In this document: positions 1 to 10,257 of the stretch, piece after piece
Layout of the letters: the number at the start of each line of letters is the position of its first letter
How positions within the stretch are numbered: the first letter of the stretch is position 1
Assembly: GCA_024405255.1 (NCBI GenBank)
Contig: JAKSOY010000010.1
Location: 1-46,174, forward strand
DNA: 46,174 nt
From: Kiritimatiellia bacterium
GTDB taxonomy: Bacteria > Verrucomicrobiota > Kiritimatiellia > RFP12 > UBA1067
Reading direction: 5' to 3'
Program-made: the position numbers and the translations under genes
Notes under the pieces: generated by a model
Told to the model about the DNA's origin: nothing
The model's database searches: none
Seen by the model: only the letters and a program-made list of their open reading frames with translations

Positions 1-1152
1 TGGCCCTACATCTCGGCGCAGATCGTGATCCAGCTCCTCTCGTCGGTGATCCCGTCGCTCGAAAAGCTGAAGAAGGAAGGCGAGTCGGGTCGCCAGCAGC
101 TCGCGCAGATCACCCGCTACCTGACCATCGTGCTCTGCGTGGTCCAGTCGTGGGGTATTGCGACGGCGTTGATGCATCCGGCGTCCCTCGGATTGGGCAA
201 CATCCAGATCGTGGCGAATCCGGGCATCGGCTTCCAGCTGATGACGGTGATCGGCATGACCTCGGCGGCGCTCTTCGTGATGTGGCTCGCGGATCAGATT
301 ACGACGTTCGGCGTCGGCAATGGCGGTTCGCTCATCATCATGATCAACATCACCTCGCGTCTGCCGCAGGCGATCTTCAGCGCGTGGGAGCGCTACTTCG
401 GCTACAATGGCGTGCAGGCCACGCGTTCTCCGGTTGAACTCGTGCTGCTCCTCCTCTTCGGCTTTGCCGTGGTGATGGGCACCGTGATGCTCACGCAGGG
501 TGTGCGCAAGGTCGCGATTCACGCGACGCGTCGTTCGATGGCGGGCGCCGGTGGCAACAACTTCGGCATCCAGCAGACGTACATGCCGCTGCGTGTGAAC
601 TACACGGGCGTTATGCCGATCATCTTCGCGCAGCCGTTGCTTCAGATTCCGGCGATGCTGCTGAAAAAGATTCCGGCGACGGCGACGGGCGCGACGGGTT
701 GGCTGCGTACGTTCGGTGATCAGCTGGCCGATATGGGCAGCCCGACGCACCTCATCATCTATGCTGCTGTGATTATGTTCTTCGCGTTCTTCTGGGTGGC
801 CACGCAGTTCAACGCGGTGGAAATCGCCGAGAACCTCAAGAAGGACGGCTCGTATGTGCCGGGCATCCGTCCGGGCCAGCAGACGGCCGAATACCTCGAT
901 GCAGTGATGACGCGCTTGACGCTCATTGGCGGTACGGGGCTTCTGGTGGTTGCGCTTCTGCCGCAGATCCTTTCGGCCGAACGCTTCCTGAACGTGCCGT
1001 GGGCGATCGCCTCGTTCTTCGGCGGTACCTCGTTGCTGATTATCGTGGGTGTGGCGCTCGATACGCTGCGCATCATGGAATCGCACCTCTTGGTCCGCAA
1101 GTACGACGGCTTCCTCCGTCACGGTTCGCTCCGCGGCCGTAGCGGCATGTAA
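1..1152 (+). CDS. secY: SecY, protein translocase channel subunit (5' truncated by window edge)
   Basis: The frame is open from base 1, so the gene begins upstream of the window and about 383 residues are present. SecY is the channel-forming inner-membrane subunit of the SecYEG translocon, which exports unfolded preproteins. The visible start, WPYISAQIVIQLLSSVIPSL, followed by EKLKKEGESGRQQ, matches the conserved SecY region after the plug and TM2 (family PYISASIIMQLL..VIPSLEKL..EGEEGR). Several hydrophobic helices follow. The C-terminus, DTLRIMESHLLVRKYDGFLR, is the usual SecY ending. A strong hairpin terminator comes 20 bases after the stop, so secY is the last gene of its transcription unit. 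In many bacteria it sits in the spc ribosomal-protein operon, but that part lies outside the window. Its base composition matches the rest of the GC-rich backbone. Confidence 0.97.
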   Translation, partial: WPYISAQIVIQLLSSVIPSLEKLKKEGESGRQQLAQITRYLTIVLCVVQSWGIATALMHPASLGLGNIQIVANPGIGFQLMTVIGMTSAALFVMWLADQITTFGVGNGGSLIIMINITSRLPQAIFSAWERYFGYNGVQATRSPVELVLLLLFGFAVVMGTVMLTQGVRKVAIHATRRSMAGAGGNNFGIQQTYMPLRVNYTGVMPIIFAQPLLQIPAMLLKKIPATATGATGWLRTFGDQLADMGSPTHLIIYAAVIMFFAFFWVATQFNAVEIAENLKKDGSYVPGIRPGQQTAEYLDAVMTRLTLIGGTGLLVVALLPQILSAERFLNVPWAIASFFGGTSLLIIVGVALDTLRIMESHLLVRKYDGFLRHGSLRGRSGM

Positions 1153-1172
1153 GATTCAAATTGAATCCAGAG

Positions 1173-1210
1173 AAATAGGCGAGGTCTTCGGGCCTCGCCT
1201 ATTTTGTTTG
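1173..1210 (+). terminator. Rho-independent terminator after secY
   Basis: A perfect 12-bp stem (AAATAGGCGAGG at 1173-1184 with CCTCGCCTATTT at 1193-1204) is extended by a G.U pair and a C-G pair. The loop is TTCG, giving the very stable C(UUCG)G tetraloop. A T-rich stretch follows. It separates secY from the giant secreted-protein genes. Confidence 0.92.
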
Positions 1211-1222
1211 AGGTAGACGTCA

Positions 1223-1252
1223 TTGACGCGCAGGCGTTAAGTGTGGTATTAT
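1223..1252 (+). promoter_or_regulatory. Predicted sigma70-type promoter for the 1985-residue secreted protein
   Basis: TTGACG at 1223-1228 and TATTAT at 1247-1252 are separated by 18 bp. The site lies just after the secY terminator and 63 bases before the ATG at 1316. The same 18-bp spacer recurs at the predicted promoters at 10274, 19285, 28465 and 42821. Confidence 0.6.
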
Positions 1253-1315
1253 ATTTAATGTTGGCGTGGTGAATGCTTTGTCATGTTTGTTGGTTGGTAA
1301 TAAAAGGAATCAAAA

Positions 1316-4300
1316 ATGAAAATGACGATGAGACGGGTGATTGGATGTGTGCTGGTTGTGGGCGGTGCGTTGGCGGCGGGGATCTGCTCCGCCGTACAGC
1401 CGCTGCCGGCAAATTACACGGCGCTTGAGTGGATTTCGTCGGACGGCAACCAGTGGATCGACACGGGTTACCTGCCGAGTGCCAAAACGCAGCGGTTTGA
1501 ACTGCGGTTCATGCCGCTGACGAACAACATCGGTTGGGGCGCCTTCTGCGGATCTTTCAGTTCGAATAGTTCGGCCGGTTGGTTGTTGACCTATTCAGGG
1601 AGCACGGAGGACATTCGAACCTGGTTCTACAATGGCGAAGGGGACTGGACGACGGGTCTCTCCTGGCGAGGACAGGTGGTGGACGCCGTGGTCGAAGTCG
1701 GGAAGTGCACGTTCTCGTCGAGCGAGGATTCCTTTGAACGGGTACTCACGCCTTCATCAGTCGGTCGATACGCAGGTTCGGTCTACCTCTTTACCGCCAA
1801 TCGGAATGGCGGTCTCTTTCAACCTCAGGCCATGCGCTGCTACTCGTTCAAGATCTATGACCGCGAGGGAGATGAAGATGTGCTCGTGCGCGATTTCGTG
1901 CCGTGTCGGACGGACGAGGAAGAACTGGGCCTGTGGGACCGGGTTTCGGGGACTTTCTATCGGAATCGCGGAATCGGCCACTTCTACCAGCCCGGGGACG
2001 ATCTCGCCGCGCGGGTGAGCTATCTGCAGTCCAGCGGAACGGAGTACATCAATACAGAGTATGCGCTCAATGCCAATACGGCACGCTTGGAACTCGATGC
2101 CCGCCCGTTGGCGCGTACGGGAAGTTGGGCCGCACTCTGCGGTGCCTTCAATGGCACCGGCAGCAAGGCTGGTATCCTTCTGACCTATTACGAAAAAACG
2201 GATGACCTTCGTACGTGGTTCTTCAACACGGAAGGCGATTGGAAGACGGGGATGACCTGGGCGAACCAGGATCTCCATGTGGAATTGGAAGCCGGGTTGA
2301 TGACCTATTCCTCCAAGCAGGGCCAGACCTTCCAAAAGGCCACGACTCCAAGCGACGTTGCGCGCTACACGGGAAACTTCTACCTTTTTGCGGCCAACCA
2401 AAATGGATCGCTCTATCAGCGCCAGGCTATGCGGCTTTCGTCGTGCCGCATCTTTGAAAACAACGGCGCCGGCGGATTGGTCTGCGTGCGCGATTGGTAT
2501 CCCGAACGCCATGCGGACGGGGCGATCGTGTTGACGGACCATGCCGACCATTCGGAGGAACCGGGATACAACCCCCTCACCTTTGGCGAAAACTATCTTC
2601 CGTGGGGCGGCATCGCCTATCGCGAGGAAGCCAACTCGACGCTGCGCATTTTCGAGGGTACCCTTGAAGAGGGATTCATGAATTCCTGTGACATGATTGT
2701 CAAGGACGGGCGCTACGTGCTGGCGGCGGGCGAGGTGACCAACTATCCGCGGTTCAGTCTTGAGAAGGGCACTTTCTCGTTGCAGGATGGTACGGCCCGC
2801 GCCTATGACTTCACGGGGATCATCACTTTGACGGGCGGTGCGCACCTGGCCATCGATCTGACTTCCGAAGGGTGCGACACCCTGCATACGGCGTATGGGG
2901 TGGTCTTTCAGAATGCCACGGCGGCAAATCCCGTGTACGTCGACATCACGAAGGCGGCGGATGTGACGCGCATCGCCGAGGAAATGACGTTGATCGCGAC
3001 GAATGTCGCGTTGCCGGATGGTGAGGTGGACTACATCGTGGCGAAAGGATTCAACCCGTTCAGATTCAAGGTCGTGAACGGTCAGCTGATCATGTATTCG
3101 CTCGTGAACCTGCCGCTGACGGCGACCTGGGTTGGCGACACGCGTTCGCCGGCGAGTTTCGATTTGGCGGATCCGGCGAACTGGTGCTGTACGAATGCGC
3201 TTGGCGAGGCAATCGCGGTCGAAACCGGGGTGTTGCCGACGGACTCCTGCACGGTCATTCTGCCGGATGGTTGTACGTTCAAATGTCCGAAGGGCAGCAC
3301 GCTCGCCGCGAAGGAAGTCCGTTTCCCCGCGACGCTGGGCGGCGACAGCGATTGGAGCGGACTTTCGATTCGCCCTTCGGGACACATCGACTTGCTCGGT
3401 CACAAACTGACGCTCGCCGATCTGGACGGCACGGCGACGATCGTCGACACGCAGGGCGAGACCTATCAGCGGCTCGAATTCATCGAATCGACGACCGCGC
3501 GCGAATGGATCGACACGGGCTACTCGTTCAACAACGATACGGAAATCGCCTGTGACCTGTTCGCGTTCAATTCGGCGCAACAGACAAAATGGTCATGTGT
3601 GTTCGGTTCGCGTCCGCAAGCTTTCCAGGCGGGCAATACGTCGTTGTGCTTCTTCTTCTATTTCGACGCGAAATATCGTCCTGTTTTCGAATACAATGTC
3701 TACAGCGTGGCGCAGCAGGGTGCCGAGGGCTCGTTCCCGATGAACACGCGCACGTCGCTCGCCTTTTCCAATCCCGCGAAGACGGTTTCGTGGAGCGGTG
3801 GCGGTGTGACGGGCACGATGACGTCGACGAACGACTTCCCCGTGTGCCAACAGACGCTGGCCATTTTCGACGGTCACACGCTCGCCGGCGCGATGGGCAA
3901 TCCGGCGCGCATGCGCCTCTACAACTTCCGAATCTCGGAAAGGGGTACGGTGATGCGCGACTTCGTGCCGGCGCGGCGTACTTCCGATGGCGCGGTGGGA
4001 CTCATCGACCTGGCAAACGGCGAGATGTTTTATGGAAATGCGAGTACGGCGGGCGCCTTTGTTGCGGGGCCCGTGGTGCCGACGGCGACGCGACCGCGCG
4101 GCGAGGTTCACATTGTGACGCCGGAGAACGCACCGGCGCCGCTTCCGGGAACGGACACGTTGACATTTGGCGGCGCGGTGAAGCTGGTGAAGGAAGGCGC
4201 CGGTACGTTCGTTGCGCAGGATTCGGCCGTGGCGCAGGTCAATGCCGTGGATGTGTTGGCGGGTACGCTGCGTCTCGCGCACGGCAAGCAGACGACGATG

Positions 4301-7273
4301 TCGAACGGCGGTGAAATCTACATCGCCCCCGAGGCGACGCTGGACATCAACGTGGCGCTGGCGGGCAACGAGACGTCGTTGCTCTACCAGGAGGTCACTC
4401 ATGGCAAGACGCTGTACGTGGCGGGTTCGCTTGTCAACGATCTGGCCAATGTGTCGTGGGGACCGGCTTTCAGCCATGTCAAACTCCTGAAGGATGTCGC
4501 GGTGGGCAGTGAAACGGTTTCGCGCATGGATTTGCGGGTCCTCTACGGCAGCGCCAATACGGACATTTTACTTGAAGGTCCTTTCACTTTGACCGCCCAG
4601 GGGCGTACCACCTTTGGACCCGTTGGTAATCGGTTCGAGTTGGCGCGCCTTGACAATCGTACGCACGACGAGGGTAAACTGCTGCTGGCCTTTTCCATGA
4701 GCGGCGCCATTACGAATGGCATCCACTGCTACAACGGATCCACGACTCATTTCTACGGTGTGCCGGCTACGGGCAATGCCCAGACCGATTACACGTTTGA
4801 GGAGGGAACAGCACGGATTGAGTGCGAGAACGCGTCGACGATTCTGGGCAATCTGCTGGTGCGAGACGGCGTGACGGTGACCGCGCCGCTGAAAACCGCT
4901 CTCACCTGGCGGGGCGGCGTGACGAACAACGGCGAGATCGCGACTTCGGGTGCGGTGGCGCCTCTCGTCCTCGCCGGGCGCCTGTGCGGATCGGGACGGA
5001 TCGCCGGACCGCAGGTGCACTTCGCCGGAGATGAGACGTGCTGGTGCCTGCGCGCGGACGAGACGGGCTTCACGGAGAAGGTGGACTTCGATGCGGTGAC
5101 GGACGCGCAGCTTTGGAACGGACTCAAACGCGTTGAGGTCGTCTACACGGGTCGCACCACGGAAAAGCGCTATCTCAAACTCGGACCGGTGTTGGGACTG
5201 TCGACGGTGGAGGGCATCACGCTGCAGGTGACGGATGGCGCGGGTGCCGACATCACGGCGGCCTGCCGCCTTGCGGTGAGCAACGGCGAGTTCCTCCTCT
5301 GCATCGGCGAAGACGTGGTCGTGGAGCGGGCGGTCTGGACGGGCAATGGACGCGCGAACGATCTTTCCGATCCGGCCAACTGGTCTTGCACGACGGGCGG
5401 CGCGACGGTTCCGGATGCGGTTCCGATGAGCCAGACCACGGTGGTACTGCCGGACGACAAGGTCTTCAACTGCACCGAAATGTCGCAGCTCGTCTGCAAG
5501 ACCGTCGTGTTCCCGTCGACGCTTTGTGCCGACTGCGATTGGCGTGGACTGCGCGTGCCGTTGTCGGGCGTGATCGATTTGCGGGGACATTCGCTCACGC
5601 TTTCGTCCCTGCTCGGCGAAGCGACAATCACGGACACTGTGGGCGGCGACTACGATCGGCTCCAGTTCATCGAATCTTCGGGCACGCAGTGGATCAACAC
5701 GGGGTATATGCATCGGTCCGATACGCGCATCGAGATGGATGTGTGGGTTAACAGCTATCAGCAGAATGGACAGAAGTACGCCTGCCTGTTCGGCGGCTCT
5801 TCGCTGCATGGGACGACCCGTGGTGGCTTCTACTTCCAGCCGGTTTGCGGAAACGTTTCCGTCGCGGCACCGTATTTCTATCTCTCGGGGAAGAATGCGC
5901 ATGCCCCGACATTCCCGTTCCGCGAACGGATTCTCCTGACGTGCGCCAACGGGTCGGTGACCTGGGGCGAGACGAAATTGACGCCGACCGGTCTGGACGG
6001 GACGCTCGGCGAGGGCGTGGGGCTCTTGACGCTCTTTGCCTACAACAATTCGGGCAATAGTACCGATGTGGCGATTTGCGGGAACACCTGTGCGACCATG
6101 CGGCTCTTCGCGACGCGCTTCTGGGAAGGGGGCACGCTCGTGCGCGACTATGTGCCGGCACGGCGCCGGAGCGACGGCGTGGTGGGGTTGCTCGATCAGG
6201 TCACGCAGACGTTCCTGACGAACGGTGGCACGGGGACGTTCGTGGCGGGGCCGATGCTGACGTTGCCGGGCGACGCGGGCGGCGAGCTGCATGTTGTGGT
6301 ACCGGAAGGCGCGGCGGAAATCAATTCCTCGGTTGCCTTGACGGGCCGGATGAAATTCATTAAGGAGGGCGCGGGCGCGTTGACGTTTGCCAAGGCGGGC
6401 GGAGACTACGCGGGCGGCACGATTGTTCGCGGAGGACGGTTGTCGGCGCGTCGTGACACGTATGCGGTTGTCGGTACGGTGCGGGTCGAGTCAGGCGCGG
6501 TGTTCGACATCAATGGCGCGGCGGGCCTGGATTGCGTGTCGTCGGAAGTGGTGTTCACCTTGGCGGGCGGTACCCTGGCGAACTACGGAAAAGATGCGTC
6601 GAGCGGCAACATGTGCGTGGGGCAGGTCGTGCTGGAGTCTGATTCGTTCTTCGATGTTTCGTTGAATTTCGGGATCATCTGCTATGGATACTGCCCAACC
6701 GCGATCGACCTCGGCGGGCATCGCCTCACCGTGAATGTGCCGCAGAGCAAGACGCTCTACCTCTACAACGCCGACATCACGGCGGGGCAGATCGTGCTCA
6801 CGGGTGGCGGGACCCTGGGGTTGGATAAAACGTCAGTACGTGCCGCCGCGACCGACTTCGACCTCGACTGCGCGCTCACGCAGGGCGTAACGATCGACGT
6901 TCACGATTGGGTCGTGCGGACCGACCCCGCGCGGGTCTCTTCGGGTGCGGGCTTGATTCGCGTCCACGGTGCCTACACGCCTGCGACGGATGCCGCCCGC
7001 AATGTCGTGCTGATGAACGGTTCGACATTGGACTTCTCGCTGCGTGCGCGTGGACAGGAACTCGATGGTGCCTCTCTCGCCTATGCGGAAGGTTCGACCC
7101 TCGTCAACGTGCGCGCGGGGGCGTTCGGAAAGGGCAATCCGTGCCGTCTCGTCCATTGGGATGCGCCGCCCGAAGGTGTCCAGTTCGTCAAGGCGCCCGG
7201 TAGCGACTTCATCGTCATCACGGCGCCGGATGGCCTTTACGCGCAACGGGGATTGATGCTCATCCTGCGCTGA
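1316..7273 (+). CDS. Giant secreted modular protein with four lectin-like modules
   Basis: This is a 1985-residue exported protein of unknown function. The start has AAGGA eight bases upstream and a signal peptide ending near CSA (about residue 26). Four lectin/LamG-like modules with the signature (Y)xxLxxIxSsGTQWIDTGY begin near residues 33, 233, 717 and 1447. Two copies of a second module, running from 'DPANW' to 'DCDWRGL' and 'GHxLTL', centre near residues 677 (variant DSDWSGL) and 1406. Autotransporter-associated beta-strand repeats (LVKEGAGTF, FIKEGAGALTF..YAGGTIV) occur near 955 and 1678. The last ~140 residues form a C-terminal module found in the other giant proteins, ending GLYAQRGLMLILR. 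The module order closely matches the protein at 28552-32358. No beta-barrel translocator, LPXTG or PEP-CTERM anchor is visible. A glycan-binding surface or matrix role is inferred from the lectin-like folds. Confidence 0.85.
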   Translation: MKMTMRRVIGCVLVVGGALAAGICSAVQPLPANYTALEWISSDGNQWIDTGYLPSAKTQRFELRFMPLTNNIGWGAFCGSFSSNSSAGWLLTYSGSTEDIRTWFYNGEGDWTTGLSWRGQVVDAVVEVGKCTFSSSEDSFERVLTPSSVGRYAGSVYLFTANRNGGLFQPQAMRCYSFKIYDREGDEDVLVRDFVPCRTDEEELGLWDRVSGTFYRNRGIGHFYQPGDDLAARVSYLQSSGTEYINTEYALNANTARLELDARPLARTGSWAALCGAFNGTGSKAGILLTYYEKTDDLRTWFFNTEGDWKTGMTWANQDLHVELEAGLMTYSSKQGQTFQKATTPSDVARYTGNFYLFAANQNGSLYQRQAMRLSSCRIFENNGAGGLVCVRDWYPERHADGAIVLTDHADHSEEPGYNPLTFGENYLPWGGIAYREEANSTLRIFEGTLEEGFMNSCDMIVKDGRYVLAAGEVTNYPRFSLEKGTFSLQDGTARAYDFTGIITLTGGAHLAIDLTSEGCDTLHTAYGVVFQNATAANPVYVDITKAADVTRIAEEMTLIATNVALPDGEVDYIVAKGFNPFRFKVVNGQLIMYSLVNLPLTATWVGDTRSPASFDLADPANWCCTNALGEAIAVETGVLPTDSCTVILPDGCTFKCPKGSTLAAKEVRFPATLGGDSDWSGLSIRPSGHIDLLGHKLTLADLDGTATIVDTQGETYQRLEFIESTTAREWIDTGYSFNNDTEIACDLFAFNSAQQTKWSCVFGSRPQAFQAGNTSLCFFFYFDAKYRPVFEYNVYSVAQQGAEGSFPMNTRTSLAFSNPAKTVSWSGGGVTGTMTSTNDFPVCQQTLAIFDGHTLAGAMGNPARMRLYNFRISERGTVMRDFVPARRTSDGAVGLIDLANGEMFYGNASTAGAFVAGPVVPTATRPRGEVHIVTPENAPAPLPGTDTLTFGGAVKLVKEGAGTFVAQDSAVAQVNAVDVLAGTLRLAHGKQTTMSNGGEIYIAPEATLDINVALAGNETSLLYQEVTHGKTLYVAGSLVNDLANVSWGPAFSHVKLLKDVAVGSETVSRMDLRVLYGSANTDILLEGPFTLTAQGRTTFGPVGNRFELARLDNRTHDEGKLLLAFSMSGAITNGIHCYNGSTTHFYGVPATGNAQTDYTFEEGTARIECENASTILGNLLVRDGVTVTAPLKTALTWRGGVTNNGEIATSGAVAPLVLAGRLCGSGRIAGPQVHFAGDETCWCLRADETGFTEKVDFDAVTDAQLWNGLKRVEVVYTGRTTEKRYLKLGPVLGLSTVEGITLQVTDGAGADITAACRLAVSNGEFLLCIGEDVVVERAVWTGNGRANDLSDPANWSCTTGGATVPDAVPMSQTTVVLPDDKVFNCTEMSQLVCKTVVFPSTLCADCDWRGLRVPLSGVIDLRGHSLTLSSLLGEATITDTVGGDYDRLQFIESSGTQWINTGYMHRSDTRIEMDVWVNSYQQNGQKYACLFGGSSLHGTTRGGFYFQPVCGNVSVAAPYFYLSGKNAHAPTFPFRERILLTCANGSVTWGETKLTPTGLDGTLGEGVGLLTLFAYNNSGNSTDVAICGNTCATMRLFATRFWEGGTLVRDYVPARRRSDGVVGLLDQVTQTFLTNGGTGTFVAGPMLTLPGDAGGELHVVVPEGAAEINSSVALTGRMKFIKEGAGALTFAKAGGDYAGGTIVRGGRLSARRDTYAVVGTVRVESGAVFDINGAAGLDCVSSEVVFTLAGGTLANYGKDASSGNMCVGQVVLESDSFFDVSLNFGIICYGYCPTAIDLGGHRLTVNVPQSKTLYLYNADITAGQIVLTGGGTLGLDKTSVRAAATDFDLDCALTQGVTIDVHDWVVRTDPARVSSGAGLIRVHGAYTPATDAARNVVLMNGSTLDFSLRARGQELDGASLAYAEGSTLVNVRAGAFGKGNPCRLVHWDAPPEGVQFVKAPGSDFIVITAPDGLYAQRGLMLILR

Positions 7274-7276
7274 GAA

Positions 7277-10162
7277 ATGCGAGGGATGCTGACAGCATTG
7301 GCCGCACTTGGGCTGGTTTGGGTCTCAGGTGCGGCTGAATTTACGGCTACCTTCGCCGACTACGATGTTGGCGAGGCCGTGAGTGAAAAGGGCACGGCGG
7401 GTGGACGCTGGGTACTCGCGCCCGGCAGTGCCGCGTCCGCCGTGGTGGTGGACGAGGTGCCGGCGTGCGAACTCGCTTCGGCGACGGACGAGCTGACGTT
7501 CGATCTCGCCGTGCGCGTAGCGGAAACGCCGACGCGCTGCGATGCGAAGATGCGGTTCGATTCGTCCGTGGTGGCGGCCGCTTCTTTGCCGGTTCCGACG
7601 GATGCCCGTGCGGCGCTCACGCTCGGGATGGGCTGTCGTGGCGGACTCGCCTTTCTCGGGCTTGCGCGCGGCCGGTGGCAGGAACTTTCGTCGTCGGCGG
7701 TCGTGGCGGAACTGGACCGCTGGTACGACGTGCGGGTGGAAACCTGCAGCTGGGATGGTGCCGCCTATGTGTCGTATGCCGTGAAAGTCGCGGACGGGTA
7801 TCAGCGCCTGGCGAACAGCCTGGGGGCGATGTGGTTTCGGCTGGACGGGACGACGGGCGATTTTACAGAAGTGGCGTATCAGGGGAATGGCGGACAGATC
7901 GCCGACCTCGCGGGCGGTGCGGGCGACGAGCCGGCGCAGTCGGTCGACTGGCGTTGGGTCGGAGGAACTGCAGGCGATTGGAACGATGTCGCGAATTGGG
8001 CGGAGGCGGCAACCGGCGCGCCGGCCGCGCGTTCGCCGTCGGTTGGCGAGACCGTACATCTCGCAGGGAATGTGGCGCTCACGCGCGGAAGCGAGGCCGC
8101 GACGGTGCACGATGCCGTCTTTCGCGTGGACGCGTCGGGTGGACTCGAACCGTTGGCGGGGGCGCTGGAGACGCATCTCACGCTCGACGTGTCGCGTCCA
8201 CGGGCGGGACGGGCCTTGACGGTGACATCCGCTCCTTTTGGTGGCATCGTGCCTTCGGTTGGCCGCTGCCAATGGACGCGGGGCGACATTTTCGGCGTGT
8301 TTGAAGACGAGCCAATCTCGCAACAGCCGACCTGGGTGCCGTCCGAAGCCGACTACGAACATTGGGTCCACGTTCAGGCGGCGACGACGGACGGACAGTG
8401 GCTCAGCGAGCGATTCTTCTTTTCCCGGCTGCCCGTGTGCTATCTCACGACCGACGACGGGAAGACGCCGAGCGCGTCGAAAGAGGAACATGCGGGTCGG
8501 GTGCGGATGCAGGGCAACGACGAGTGGAAGAGTCCGTACGACGGTCGGATGACCATCAACGTGCGTGGCAACTACAGCAAGGGGCGCCCGAAGAAACCGT
8601 GGAAGATCAAGCTTGACGAAAAGTCGAAGTTGTTCGGCATGCCGTCCTCGAAGCATTGGGTGCTGCTCGCGAACTATCCAGATGCAACGGGCATGCGCAA
8701 CAAGCTCGTGTTCGATTTCGCCAATCGCATCGGTTCGCTCGGGATGAGGTCCACGTGGGTGGACTGCGTACTCAACGGCGAATGGCAGGGACTCTACCTG
8801 TTGTGCGAGCACATCCGCGTGGGAAAGAACCGCATCGACGTCTTCGACTGGGAAGAGGCGGGTGAAGATGCGGCGAAGGCGATTGTGAAGGGATCGCCCG
8901 CACTGACGGCGGCGGACCAGGATGCGCTTGAGAAGTCGCTGAAGGAAAATCTGGGATGGGTGAGCACGGGCACGGTTGCGTACAAGGGCACGACGTATGC
9001 GCTGGGAGATTTCGTGTCGGATTTCGCGTCCATCACGAACGATATCACGGGCGGGTGTCTGTATGAATTCGACACGTATTACGACGAGAAGTCGAAGTTC
9101 TCGCACACCTCGGGCAGCTTGACCCTGCAGACGATGGTGAACCGTCCGGAATACCTCTACACGAATGCGCGGATGTTCGACTTCAATCAGACGTTCATCG
9201 GGAATTACGTGAAGGCGATCACCTCCGTGGACGGATACAGCGCAGAAGGGCGGCATTATTCGGACTATGCCGATGTCGAGTCGATGGTGGCCTATTTCCT
9301 TGTGGCCGAAATGTGCGGCAACTGGGATGCGGCGTACCGGAGCCGTTACGGGTACAAAGAGCGGAGCGGATTGCTGAAGTTCGGTCCGCTGTGGGACTAT
9401 GACGCGGATGTCGGCGGCGATTTCCGTCCGGCGGGCGATCGCGATCCGGAAACGTGGACGGCGAATTTCGGGCCGTATTCGTTCTTGCGCGAATGGGCGG
9501 ACGACCCGTGGTTCTGCACGCTCCTCTGGACGCGCTATCCGGCGGCGCGGGCCGAGTTCTCGGCACTCATCGAGGGCGGCACCGAGGGCGATGGCCTCAT
9601 CGGCGAGGCGTATCGCCTGCTGCGCGAGGCGGGACTGGCCAACGACCGCAAGTGGTCCACGCAGAGCGATCGGGTGGGCAAGGAAACGTTCGAGCCGGCA
9701 GTACAGACGCTTCGGCGTTACTTGAAGCGGCGGCGCACCTGGCTTGATCGGCAGTTCCAGAATGTGCCGGGTTTGATGACATCGCTGCGGCAGGGCACGC
9801 GCGGCACGCCGTCGTCCGCACCCTACGAAAAGGCGACGTATGCGCTTGCGATGACGTTCGTCAATGCGCCTGAGAACCGGTTGTGGAAGGGACGGGCGCT
9901 GGCGCTTGAGGTCCAGGCGTATGCGGCCGCGACGGTGGCGGTACGTGTGTTTGTCAATGGACGCGAGCTGGGTGCATCATGGCCGGTCGCACGCGGCCGG
10001 GCGGTGGGCGAAGTGCCGCCCGAGGCATTGACGGCGAATCTCGGCGAACCGAACTGCATTTCGCTCATTTCAACCGACGCGGCCGGCAAGGTGCTCGCGC
10101 GCAACTACGCGCTCGTCTGGTGCCAAAAAAACGAGAAAGCCAGCGTCATCCTCCTGCGCTGA
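7277..10162 (+). CDS. Secreted CotH-family protein kinase with extra N-terminal modules
   Basis: This 961-residue protein has a signal peptide (MRGMLTALAALGLVWVSGAA). Residues ~220-300 contain a diverged 'WVGG..DWNDVANW' module like that in the neighbouring giant proteins. Residues ~389-830 match the CotH family: NVRGNYSKGRPKKPWKIKLD, then LFGMPSSKHWVLLANY, MRNKLVFDFA, NGEWQGLYLLCEHI and VGKNRIDVFDW. FGPLWDYDADVGG follows, whose acidic residues D707, D709 and D711 are the likely metal-binding site. Known CotH proteins are atypical kinases that phosphorylate secreted or spore-coat proteins. The ATG lies 3 bases after the upstream stop with no good ribosome-binding site, so translational coupling is likely. 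The C-terminus, ASVILLR, resembles the tails of the giant proteins although the preceding domain differs. Phosphorylation of the co-encoded giant protein is a hypothesis. Confidence 0.88.
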   Translation: MRGMLTALAALGLVWVSGAAEFTATFADYDVGEAVSEKGTAGGRWVLAPGSAASAVVVDEVPACELASATDELTFDLAVRVAETPTRCDAKMRFDSSVVAAASLPVPTDARAALTLGMGCRGGLAFLGLARGRWQELSSSAVVAELDRWYDVRVETCSWDGAAYVSYAVKVADGYQRLANSLGAMWFRLDGTTGDFTEVAYQGNGGQIADLAGGAGDEPAQSVDWRWVGGTAGDWNDVANWAEAATGAPAARSPSVGETVHLAGNVALTRGSEAATVHDAVFRVDASGGLEPLAGALETHLTLDVSRPRAGRALTVTSAPFGGIVPSVGRCQWTRGDIFGVFEDEPISQQPTWVPSEADYEHWVHVQAATTDGQWLSERFFFSRLPVCYLTTDDGKTPSASKEEHAGRVRMQGNDEWKSPYDGRMTINVRGNYSKGRPKKPWKIKLDEKSKLFGMPSSKHWVLLANYPDATGMRNKLVFDFANRIGSLGMRSTWVDCVLNGEWQGLYLLCEHIRVGKNRIDVFDWEEAGEDAAKAIVKGSPALTAADQDALEKSLKENLGWVSTGTVAYKGTTYALGDFVSDFASITNDITGGCLYEFDTYYDEKSKFSHTSGSLTLQTMVNRPEYLYTNARMFDFNQTFIGNYVKAITSVDGYSAEGRHYSDYADVESMVAYFLVAEMCGNWDAAYRSRYGYKERSGLLKFGPLWDYDADVGGDFRPAGDRDPETWTANFGPYSFLREWADDPWFCTLLWTRYPAARAEFSALIEGGTEGDGLIGEAYRLLREAGLANDRKWSTQSDRVGKETFEPAVQTLRRYLKRRRTWLDRQFQNVPGLMTSLRQGTRGTPSSAPYEKATYALAMTFVNAPENRLWKGRALALEVQAYAAATVAVRVFVNGRELGASWPVARGRAVGEVPPEALTANLGEPNCISLISTDAAGKVLARNYALVWCQKNEKASVILLR

Positions 10163-10217
10163 CCGTCTCGACGACGGCTCCTACACCAAGGTGCCGATCA
10201 TCCTATGGACCAAGATT

Positions 10218-10257
10218 GGTCTGATTCGGGTTGTTGTCACGCGCGTGAAATCAGACC
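10218..10257. repeat. Inverted repeat in the gap after the CotH gene
   Basis: GGTCTGATT (10218-10226) and AATCAGACC (10249-10257) form perfect 9-bp arms around a 22-base loop. No T-run follows, so this is not a typical terminator. Bases 10163-10273 also hold a short coding-like frame (DDGSYTKVPIILWTKIGLIR), possibly the relic of another gene. I do not recognise it. Confidence 0.4.
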
